19,128 nt of DNA, taken from Psilocybe azurescens (taxonomy: Eukaryota; Basidiomycota; Agaricomycetes; Agaricales; Agrocybaceae). Below, piece by piece: positions 10,421-19,128 of this stretch. A program made the translations under genes and the position numbers. Position 1 is the stretch's first letter, and every line of letters begins with the position of its first letter. Below the pieces are notes generated by a model that did not search any database, was not told where the DNA came from, and saw only the letters and a program-made list of their open reading frames with translations. Where the stretch lies: assembly GCA_023853785.1 (NCBI GenBank), contig JAJIRX010000098.1, forward strand, positions 1 to 19,128, written 5' to 3'.

Positions 10421-13400
10421 CTAGTTCTTCTTACGCCCGAAAGAGGGCAAGAGAGAACCTTTATGGATACGGAAAAGGTATGTCAGTACGTAGATGAGGA
10501 AAATCTGTGAAAGAGACAAATTAACGTCAGCACAAAGCGGGAAAGAATTCAAAAAATCGACGAACGTTGAACAAGCTGAAAGCAATGAAAATTCCGAAAT
10601 CGCGCCAGTGGTTCTCGTAAAAGATGTTGAACGCTGCACCAAGGAACTGATCCGTCGTTCGCATACTGCAGAATTCGCAAGCGGAAGTTGCTTCAGGATT
10701 GGCCAGATAACCGCCCGCAGCAGAGATATAGCGGGTCATGAATGCTTCGCAAGTTTGTCCACTGGGTGGGTTGACCTTGACAAACTCAACAGGGGAACAG
10801 TTGATCTCTTGGCGACCAAGAGCTATAAAAGAGAGAAGAATAAGATAAAGAATGATTCAATACATAAAAGCATAGACAAACCTTGACCCAGCAGACCCTC
10901 GATGAGGTAGGTATAAGGGGATAGACGATACATCCATTGCCACCACCCGAGTTGACTGAAGGGTTGCACAACACCATTGCTAGAGAAGCCATTGATGATG
11001 AGTGATAGGATACATACGCAGATGAGAGAAAACGGCTTACAAAGTGATGACAAACGAGAACAGGAACGAAAATAGAAGAGCCGCAATTTCTGCACTAGGG
11101 GCCATAGCACCGACGGCCTGAATAAAAGGTGATCAACGAAACGATCACGCAGAGCAGTGCAAGAAAAAACCTACCTGTCCGAATGTAGTATAGTAAAGGG
11201 GGAAAGCAACGGCCAACATCAAGAACGTATAACCCGCTCTCGTGGTCTCGAATCCGACAGTCCAGTACCAAGTGAAAAACAGGATGATGGACCCAACGAT
11301 GTTCCAGGGAACCTCGATCATGATTTGAGATGTAATCAGCGCAGTCCAGCTGTACATTCGGCTGGGACGTTCCCGGATTTCGTAGATCTTGCGGGTATTG
11401 ATGAAAGGAACCTGGAGTTGATTCGCCAAGGGGACACTATACATAGGGACATAAGAAAAAGGTTTATGAAGATCAAAAAAACCAAGAAACCTTACCTCAA
11501 GATGGTAGCCATGAAAATAGACTATGGAGGCAAATTTATTAGAACACGATCGGTCGAATAAGACTAAAAGAATGGACGTACGAAAAGCTTGTTTTGAGTA
11601 CCCTGCTGACTATCCTTCGATTGCCAGAAAGTGAAACCAATGAACAATCCTCCGACAGCGTTCAAAATGAGTTTCGCAATAAGGTAATCAGGATCCCTCC
11701 AGAAAGAGCTCGCATTGCGCTTGAACAATTCCTGAACCTGGTACAACCAAGGCGTAGCGAATTCATTGTGGATTTCAGTCGCCACCGCAGGTCGGCTTCT
11801 GCCTTCGACATGGATAGCCTCAATTTCGTCTTGCAAACCGACAGCTTGCGGAGATTTCTTCCAAATTTCATACCAGTCGAGCTCGCTAGTGGCGGTTGCA
11901 CCGGCACCGATGACGTCAAGCATGTATTCAGCAGGATTTTCGTGAGGAAGGCATGTACGCGCTCCGTTTTTCTCGAAGTATTCAATCAGGGTGGTAGCGT
12001 TGTGTCCAATATCACCGAAATAGACTGTCTTTCCGCCTTTCTTGAGAAGGAGCATCCTGTCAAAGACCTGCGCACGTGCGGTCAGATACCCATCCGATTC
12101 AAGATCGAAAAACAAAAATAAGACATACCTGGAAAAGTTCTGCAGAAGGCTAACGAAACATGATAGATCAGAATTTGAACCCGTTGGTCTGTTAACTAAT
12201 CAAACATACCTGATGAATTCTAAAGGAGGATATCGATCAGCATGGCGCGATTAACAATTAAAAGAGGGGCAAAGACGTACGTGCAAAGAATAGCCTGTCC
12301 GTTGTCCGCAAGGTTGCGCAAGAACTCCATAATAGCCCATGCACTTTGAGAGTCAAGACCAGAAGTGGGTTCGTCCAAGAACAAGAGCAATTTAGGCTGG
12401 AGAAAGGGTCAGATAACGTTGCGTGTGAAAGAGTGGATCGACAAACCTTAGCAGCGAGTTCGACACCGATAGTAGTACGCTTGCGATGTTCAATGCTCAG
12501 CGATCCAACAGAAGCCTCAGCATATTCCTCGAGACCACACATAGCAAGACATTTTTCGACGCTAATAGTACAGAGAGCGATGAGGTCCCATAAAAAATCA
12601 AAGGGAAAGACATGGTGCTTACTAGGCTTCCTTCTCAGCAAGTGGGACAGATGCTGGCTGACGGAGTTTGGCCGAGAACAAGAGGGCCTCGCGGACAGTC
12701 TGAAGAGGGGCATGCGTATCCATTTGCTGACAGTAAGCACTATAATATCGTCGCAACCAAATGTCAGCACAAATCAAATCCCGCGAAAAAAAGAGAAAAA
12801 AAAAAGGACACGTACGATTGGGACTGGAAATCAGCAGGCAAACCCTGTCCATTCACAAATCGATCCCCAGTGACAACACCCGTATCCGTGCGCATAGCGA
12901 GGACATTGAGCAGCGTAGTCTTCCCGGCTCCAGATTCCCCCATGAGCGCGGTCAGTTTACCAGGCGCGACGTATCCCGAGACATTCGACAAGAGGAGTCT
13001 GTCTTCTTTGCCGGGGATAGGGACGACGTAGTTGATATTGCGCCAGGTGAATACATCGGTTTGGCGGATGACACCGACTGCGCCCGAGCGTTCCGGGGAC
13101 GTAGGAGACATAGGGGTGGTGGGGACTTTCTCGTTAACAGAGTCGATTTTCTCCTCGTCGTCGACGTTCTCCGATTTGGTTTTGACGACAGCGCCACGGC
13201 GGAACAGAACAGTCGCGCGTTCCGCAGCCGAAGACGTGTTGAACTCTGTGAAGAACAGATACGCGCCGATGAAGGCGACCAGGAAGGCGATGATGATACC
13301 GAAATTCTACAAGGATATCAAAGAGCGTCAAAAAAATCCAAGACTAAAAAGAAGGAAGAACAAAGAAACGGACCATCCACATGTTAGAGTGTTTAAAGCC

Positions 13401-16210
13401 GTAGGATAGGGCAACGAAGCGACTGCCATTGACGGTGGACTCTCCAGGGATAGCACCGACGGTGGCGCAGACTTGATTATCGAGGGTAATATTTTCGTAG
13501 CCTGGACCGCTAGGAACAAGAACAGAGCAGACTCCATCGAGAGTGGAGAACTCGTTAGTCATGATAGCCTCGAAACCGTATTTGAGCGGCTAGAGGGCCA
13601 AGATGATCACACCGAGTCAGCTTCAGATCAAGTCATCGTGGCCAAAGAGGACACTCACGTTGATATAAGTGATCCACCGTAAAGCTCCAATCATCGTGGG
13701 TTTAGGAATCGTATAACCCGTATAAATGGACAATGCTAACACCGAAATACCAGCAAAACTCTGAGCAGCCGCTTCAGACGGGAACGCCGCAGCGATACCG
13801 CGGAACCATCCCTTCATAGCGATGGTCATCGTGAACAGGAACAGGAGGAATATGAAGAATTGGCTCTACATGCGAGAAGAATGAAAAAGGTGAGAAAAAC
13901 AACTTGAACGAGGTGAATATATGCGCTTACAGCAGTGCGTTGCAATCCAACCATGAAATAAAGAATGAGAGAAAAAACGAGCGAAGTGACCAATGAGATC
14001 GGGACATCAACCAGCGTAAGCGCAAGCGCCTCCACAAAGGGGTGGTACAGCGCAGCTTTCTGATGTCTAAGCACAATAGGTCGTTGGGAGTACAAAGACG
14101 GGATCTCGGCCATAGTCGCTAGCGCCGAGAACAACAGCGCGAAGAAGAGGACACCTCCGCGGGAGAAATAGGCGCTGGTTGCTTCGGCGGAATTGAGGTA
14201 CACGCTGCCGATGATGACACCTTGGAAGATGAAGGAGAAGAGGTTGAGGCCGGTGGCGAGAGGGTTGCCCTTGATGATCTGGACACGGCGGCGCATTACG
14301 ATCGCAACCTGCTGTGGGATGCTCAGAAGATACGGGCTGAAAAGCAAAGAGAGCATCAGCGTCCACCCTCACATCACCAATAATAATAAAAAGTATCACC
14401 GACCTCGATTTATGACTTCTCTTCGCAAACTCAGCATACGCACTCTGCATATACGCATCCTTCTTCTCTGCCTTACCCACATGATTATCGAGATACTCGC
14501 GAATCTCGATTTTGTTAGCTTGGCCATGCGACGATTTGAGGAAGTATTCGGCGAATTCAGCGGCGGTGCGGGGCTGGTTGGTGAACCCTGCGCGAGTATT
14601 GCGCGCTTTGGGATCCGTCACTGCGACGATGAAGTCAGCGGTGGTTTGACGATTAGCGGGTTCGTAGCTGAATTGATTAAAATGAGAATCACAATACGAT
14701 TGAGAGGATTTGAAATGAAAAACGTACCCCATGTCCAAGAAATACTGCTTGGCCTCGTTTGCGGGGCCGTAGTACGCCATGCGTCCCTCATAAATGACGC
14801 ACACCTTGTCAAAGTACTCATAAAGCGACTCTCCAGCCTGGTAGATGGAGACGATCGTGGTCGCATCGAACGTATCAGTCGCGATCCGCAGAGCACGGAC
14901 AAACTCCAATGCAGTACTTGCATCAAGACCTCTCGTCGAGCTAATTGTAACAAAAATCATATTAGCATTTAATCACACGAAAGATCAAGAAAAGAAATGG
15001 AAGTGGAGATTAATGATCACGATATAGATGAACCGGACTCACTTATCCCATGCCCCAACGCAGCCTCTGGATGCCAATGCCTCGGCAATCGAAACACGCT
15101 TCTTCTCTCCTCCACTGACGCCTCGAATAGCATTGTCACCCACAGGCGTAGTCATCGCATGTCTGAGACCGAAGATCGTAGACAGCATATTCGTCAAAAA
15201 GTCTGCAAACTCCTTGCGAGTCTCGCCGATACGGTCTCGAGGGGTACGACTCTTCGCTGCGAACTCGATAGTTTGCTGGACAGATAGAGTGGGGAAGTGA
15301 ACATCGTCCTCTGGACAATACTGGACGTCGCCTCGGAAGTGTTTGCCAAGTTCCGCTGGGGTGATGGAGTCGTAGTGGCGATCGCCCTCTACAGAGTGGT
15401 ACTCATCGGTCTGATTTGTCAGAGTCTTGAGGAGAGTACTGCATCCAGATCCAGGGCTTCCCAAAACGACTATATCATTTAAAAAATCATCAGACAAAAG
15501 CACAGATATAGGGAATAAAATTCTTACGAAGCATCTCTCCCGGTTTCACTACACCTTCGAAGCCTGAAAGAATATTGCGCACAGTAGGATGGCGCGCCTT
15601 CTGGATTTGTTCGAGAATGATAAGAGGATTGAAGAGAGAGCCTAGTGTCGGCTGGAATGAATCCGAAGCTGCCTGTCCAACGACTTTGAGATCTCGAAAC
15701 ACAACTCCGAGAGTACGTGATTTGATATCAGCTTCTCCGCGCCTGCCATCGAATTGATAAGAGAGAAAGTTCTGAAAAGACGATAACAAAAGCTCACTTT
15801 CTGATAACATGTCTTAGAGTCTTTTCAAAGTCAAAAGGTTGATCGTCTTTGATATTAAGCGTCGCCTCGGAGCTATCAGACGAGGAACGCGAGTGATCTA
15901 CATTTTCTTGCGTCATGGTACGACGGAGCGCCTGCACCCCTGAAGGGTCAAAGAACTCGAGGTCGACATGAGATACAGACGAGTTACCCCGCGGCCGTGT
16001 CTTTGGTTTGCCTGTGACTGGTGGGTGAGCCTGGTGATCATGATGATGGGTATGGGCTGCATCTGCAGCAGGAAATGCGGTGGTTGTGGGTGCAGATACA
16101 GAGTCCAAACCATACAGCGTAGGTTGTGAGGTGCTGCGCGAGACAGATCCACTCTGGGTCTCCTCTCTAATATCGGTGAGAGGTGGAGGAAGGGTAGGGG
16201 AGTCGGACAT
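10421..16210 (-). CDS. Full-size PDR-type ABC transporter (ABCG), multidrug efflux pump
   Basis: An ATP-driven plasma-membrane pump of the fungal pleiotropic drug resistance family (Snq2/Pdr5 type), exporting hydrophobic toxins. Twenty-one exons join in frame to 1506 aa, with no frameshift. Intron spans: 15743-15797, 15470-15527, 14941-15042, 14668-14727, 14337-14403, 13866-13930, 13590-13658, 13307-13373, 12740-12815, 12562-12622, 12397-12446, 12220-12280, 12150-12209, 12068-12128, 11522-11581, 11437-11495, 11118-11174, 10980-11040, 10823-10881, 10505-10565. Layout is NBD1-TMD1-NBD2-TMD2. NBD1 has a degenerate Walker A (GSPGSGCST, about 213), signature [14 protein letters not shown] and [16 protein letters not shown]2 has a canonical Walker A GESGAGKT (910-917), a degenerate signature [21 protein letters not shown] (about 1035) and H-loop IHQPSAE. 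This asymmetry is the PDR hallmark. TMD2 ends with a Cys-containing extracellular loop (SACEFCSM) and a basic tail. Confidence 0.95.
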
Positions 16211-16850
16211 TATGAGAAAAGGGACAGGAACAAGTTGGAACTCAAGGACGAGGAGCCCTTTGCTTTTGTATCTGTGGCTTCATTCTCATAAACGGAAGAA
16301 AATGAAATTTGACGAACGGATTCGGCAAAGCCATGGCTACGGCGCCCGATTCAGGCTCTGTCAGGCAATGAGGGTGAATAAAATAGTGTAATTTCCTCTG
16401 ACATATGGGTTATTGATCGCGTACCAGCTTGGCGGTCTGAGCCGATCCCGCTTCAACGCTCCTCCAGGATGTGGACGACCTGGATTCTCTCGGAATAGCT
16501 ATGTATAGAACATAGTTATTCCTAGATCACTCAAATCCAAATGCTGCTGCAGCATGTATACATCCTGAAACCACCGAAACGTCGCTCGAAAGACGCATTG
16601 CCTACAAACAGTTTAATATGCATAATTTTTTCAGTAGCAGTCAATAGAGATTCTAGAAACTCACTGTTGATTAACTGATAACACGATGGTAGCATGTTGA
16701 TGTCAGCATCATTTCAAGTGCCAAGGGCAAACAAACGCTGGTGTAAAAAAGGATTGCGTAATACTTCCGCCGCACTGCCGCATTGCTCACCTTCGTCACA
16801 GTATTATCGTTTCTTGGTAATCTCAACATGGTTACACCTCATTGATCATT
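16211..16850. promoter_or_regulatory. Upstream region of the ABC transporter gene
   Basis: No gene is supported in these 640 bases. The 90 bases next to the ABC start read, on the minus strand, as a C/T-rich leader ending tctcataATG. A strong hairpin sits at 16492-16522. No clear palindromic PDRE (TCCGCGGA-like) drug-response element was found. Confidence 0.4.
16492..16522. repeat. Inverted repeat, 12-base arms with 7-base loop
   Basis: GGAATAGCTATG (16492-16503) and CATAGTTATTCC (16511-16522) are reverse complements except for one position, which would be a G-U wobble in RNA. The loop is tatagaa. It lies about 280-310 bases upstream of the ABC transporter start and could be a factor-binding palindrome or a remnant of a small mobile element. 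Confidence 0.6.
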
Positions 16851-17379
16851 AGTGGCCATTGTCTCGTCCCGGATTCGTTCTGCCGGGCTACGTTTCCGTG
16901 ACTCATTTGTGTCATGCAATCGCTCTGGCCAAGCTTCGGCCACAGTTCGCAGTCTGCTTGTTTCTGGCAATCGTTCTATATTCAATCCTTTAGCTCGTTA
17001 CGGCTCGGTGGCTACATTGCTTGGGGCGTTCATTTTTATATCGTGCAATCGTTTTTGGTTACCCTTCGGGTTCTGTGCAATCGTGTTCTCATTCTGCTTC
17101 CATGTTTTCTGGTTATCGTGCGTGCGTCTGCTGGCCCTGGGGAATTTTTGGCTTCACGTCTTTCGCAACAGTAGAGGTCTATTGTCCTTGGTGTCTCAGA
17201 CATCGAACAACATGAGGTCTCAATGTTGCTCGAGCACTGCTTACGGGCTAATGGGTACTGTGGCTACTGCGCCTCTAGCACGCATGTGGCCGTCATGGAG
17301 GCTGGAACGCATGTGGACCTTGATAACGAGAATTAGAGAATTTGGTACAACAAATATAAAAGCGGCTCTTTCCACTTGA
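16851..17379 (+). other. Unassigned T/G-rich region with repeated GCAATCG words and small hairpins; 175-codon open frame of doubtful meaning
   Basis: A frame from 16852 to 17379 is open for 175 codons, but all three forward frames are open together over about 17021-17174, which argues for a composition effect rather than a protein. The word GCAATCG occurs at 16916, 16967, 17045 and 17077. Small hairpins lie between: CCCGG/CCGGG near 16868-16887, TGGCC-aagcttc-GGCCA at 16926-16942 and ACCC-ttc-GGGT at 17061-17071. CGCATGTGG occurs twice near 17281 and 17309. No transposase, reverse transcriptase or known RNA was recognised. It could be a fragment of a non-autonomous element or a structured RNA. 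Confidence 0.3.
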
Positions 17380-17402
17380 TTCGTTGAGATCTACTTATAA
17401 GA

Positions 17403-17437
17403 CCTTTCCGGGTTTGTAATGTCAAACCTGTAAAAGG
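17403..17437. repeat. Two-part hairpin
   Basis: An inner stem GGTTTG (17411-17416) / CAAACC (17423-17428) closes a 6-base loop, and an outer stem CCTTT (17403-17407) / AAAGG (17433-17437) surrounds it with small internal mismatches. It lies nine bases before the perfect palindrome at 17446. Confidence 0.45.
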
Positions 17438-17445
17438 ATTAGGCG

Positions 17446-17465
17446 CCCGCTGAAGCTTCAGCGGG
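17446..17465. repeat. Perfect 20-base palindrome
   Basis: CCCGCTGAAGCTTCAGCGGG reads the same on both strands with no spacer (centre between 17455 and 17456). A perfect GC-containing 20-base palindrome is unlikely by chance in one 19 kb window. It may be fused terminal repeats, a dimeric factor site or part of an RNA stem. Confidence 0.7.
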
Positions 17466-17470
17466 TTGGC

Positions 17471-18540
17471 GAGTTTCCTGAATTGTGGGTCATTCGCTTT
17501 ATGCGGGGTATCCAATTATCCATCCATCTCGGCGCATCTATGCATCACGTACGATAGCGCTATTTTAGCTCAAGATTGACTTAGATCTCTTCAATGAACA
17601 TGGGCGACCACATATTAAGATGTGTATGGAGGTTCCTCGTCCTCTCCAAACCAACCCCTTTGGGTCAGCCAAAGTCATCACTTACAATCCTCACCTCTTA
17701 ACTTCCGGGTACTCCTCTGCTCTCTGTATATCCTTCCTCCAAGCCCTACACATGCTTTTCTCCTCATCATACACAGATTGTAGATGGGCTATGGGCCGAG
17801 TGGCAGAATGAGGAAAGAAAGGAAGCGCGCGAGTAGGAGTTGAGCGTGTTTACACATCCCAAAAGATTCTGGAATCAACGGGTGGAAAATGCGTAGATAC
17901 ACGGCACCGGTCACAGCACCCCGCGGTATACTGTCTTGAATGGGGCCTAAGTCTTTTCTTCTTCATTAATTTATCACTGCAGGGTCTATTAATAGAAACT
18001 TTGTCAGAAATTCAGCCTAAGATAGGCTATTGACATAACAAAGGTGAGTACAGCTTACCAGTTCCGCAGTGTATCGCGTAGGCTAACTTTAGGAGAAAAA
18101 TTGCCGGTTTGCCATTTGATAATGGGATGGGAATATCACAGATTAGCATGGCAGTTTCTTGACATTAAGGCTATCAGTTTATCGTGTACTTCTGATGATG
18201 TTAGCCGTAGTGACAAGATACCCTAATTTACCAGATAGACCAACACGCAAAACTCTCAGTCGTCCACCAAAATATCTCTGTATAATATCAGAGACAAGGC
18301 AAGAGAAAGATACTAGAGACTTGGTTCGCATCAATGTACTGCTGTTCCTGTGCAACAATTCTAAGCTGATCTTTTCTCATGTCTAAACGTATACCATGAA
18401 AGGAAACTAATTTTCTATTTATATCATGGCAGTGCCAATACAGAATTTTGCAAGATATGTTTCTCAGATATAACAGATACAGAACGAGCAGCGAGAAATA
18501 ATGCAACATTATAAATCACAGCACAGCAAGAAAGAACCGT
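17471..18540. other. Unannotated stretch, nothing recognised
   Basis: About 1.07 kb in which I recognise no gene. Short open frames exist on both strands (for example 17620-17811 plus and 18288-18509 minus), but none shows a domain or convincing protein composition. The section is moderately A/T-rich towards 18400-18540. No LTR, tandem repeat or RNA gene was recognised. Confidence 0.35.
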
Positions 18541-18673
18541 TCACCTCCAAAACTTCATCTTCATCGTTCCTCGTTGACAACACATTCGTTTCGGCTCAAT
18601 GTTGGGATTGTAGAGAACGTGCGAGTCGGCGTTCGCCATGCGTAGGATATTCTTGGGACCATTTACAAATTAT

Positions 18674-18911
18674 TTAGTTCGCATTCAATTCGGCGTTCGA
18701 CTTTTTGATGAAGTATTCATAAAGGCGTCTGAGTTCGCCTATGGCTTCGTTGTTTGTACTCGCGTTGGAATAGCGTTTACGATAATTTTCATACTTTGGG
18801 TCATGTCTTCGCAACGTTCGGCAGGTCGATATCCGGGTAAATGGTCGTCGTCGGTCGATGGGCGAGTCGGCGTTCGACTCAGCATTGGCGGTGTTTGAGA
18901 CACTCCTGACG
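18674..18911 (-). pseudogene. Possible coding remnant, unidentified
   Basis: On the minus strand a frame without an internal ATG runs about 80 codons to a TAA at 18674-18676 and looks partly protein-like (YENYRKRYSNASTNNEA, then GELRRLYEYFIKKSN). Part of the segment reads more naturally in a second frame (YPDIDLPNVAKT), so a 1-base shift may be present. A possible splice acceptor (aaattag) lies just upstream, at 18912-18918. No family was recognised, so this is either a broken exon or chance. Confidence 0.2.
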
Positions 18912-18972
18912 CTAATTTAAGAACATACCGGCGCCTTAGGTATTAGAAGGGCAGCGACTCGCGAATCGTGCA

Positions 18973-19128
18973 CTACAACAGACCCGGGATCTTCACCGGG
19001 ATATCCCTCACAATGTGCTCAGGTAAAAAAGCCACTACTGTGTGCATAGCCAGTGAGAATAGGGTCATGAGTAAGGAGAGATGCAGGACTCACAGTAGCT
19101 TTCAGGTGGTTGGGAACTGAGGTGATTG
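18973..19128 (-). CDS. 3' end of an unidentified minus-strand gene (continues beyond right edge)
   Basis: An exon piece at 19094-19128 (35 nt) joins across a typical 56-nt intron (19038-19093, gtgagt donor, cacacag acceptor) to 18973-19037, ending at a TAG at 18973-18975. The joined frame is open from the window edge: HLSSQPPESYL, then VAFLPEHIVRDIPVKIPGLL and stop. Good splice signals and a natural-looking tail suggest a real C-terminus. I do not recognise the family. The spliced reading is inference and rests on only about 33 codons. Confidence 0.4.

Noticed and set aside
12761..13387. 208-codon plus-strand frame
   Set aside because: Antisense to ABC exon 9 and NBD2; a shadow frame.
14193..14972. 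259-codon plus-strand frame
   Set aside because: Antisense to ABC transporter exons 4-6 and their introns; a shadow frame.
17792..17803. tRNA A-box-like TGGGCCGAGTGG
   Set aside because: No matching B box downstream and no cloverleaf could be drawn, so no tRNA is called.
16851..19128. Transposon, LTR or CRISPR-like array
   Set aside because: No transposase, reverse transcriptase, long terminal repeat or regular repeat-spacer pattern was recognised; only short hairpins and scattered repeated words.

Overview
The window looks like a gene-dense piece of a filamentous basidiomycete genome, most likely an Agaricomycete. The genes carry many 48-102 nt GT-AG introns, pyrimidine-rich stretches lie just upstream of start codons, and the gene content (fungal full-size PDR transporter, NUDCD1 orthologue, F-box family protein, fungal Crinkler-kinase) fits that group. 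Species is not determinable from the sequence alone.

Layout, left to right. (1) 1-464, plus: the C-terminal end of an MFS sugar transporter, cut by the window edge. (2) 529-2723, plus: a PP2C-type Ser/Thr phosphatase (Ptc2/Ptc3-like, about 505 aa over 11 coding exons). (3) 2724-3624: a 0.9 kb gap between convergent genes, with an unusual C/T-rich block and a TATA-like site. (4) 3625-5711, minus: NUDCD1 (CS domain plus propeller-like flanks, about 670 aa, 2 exons). (5) 5712-6478: a shared divergent promoter region with adjacent CRE-like and E-box sites. (6) 6479-7955, plus: an intact F-box family gene (436 aa, 3 exons). (7) 8087-10119, plus: a decayed Crinkler (CRN)-kinase pseudogene. (8) 10421-16210, minus: an intact full-length PDR/ABCG drug-efflux pump (1506 aa, 21 exons including 10, 21 and 26 nt micro-exons). 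(9) 16211-19128: about 2.9 kb with no recognised family. It holds several hairpins or palindromes, short repeated words, one possible minus-strand coding remnant, and the 3' end of an unidentified minus-strand gene entering from the right edge.

The genes are not an operon or an obvious cluster; they are ordinary neighbours on both strands. A striking technical point is that the three leftmost genes contain seven apparent single-base deletions, nearly all in short mononucleotide runs, while the F-box and ABC genes, with more coding sequence in total, read cleanly. I read this as assembly or sequencing error in the left 4.6 kb rather than three neighbouring pseudogenes. The Crinkler copy differs: it has in-frame stops as well as shifts and looks truly dead. 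I found no clear new biological system. The best candidates for a second look are the structured, unassigned 16.9-17.5 kb region, the C/T-rich block with a TATA-like site between convergent genes, and the micro-exon architecture at the H-loop of the ABC pump.
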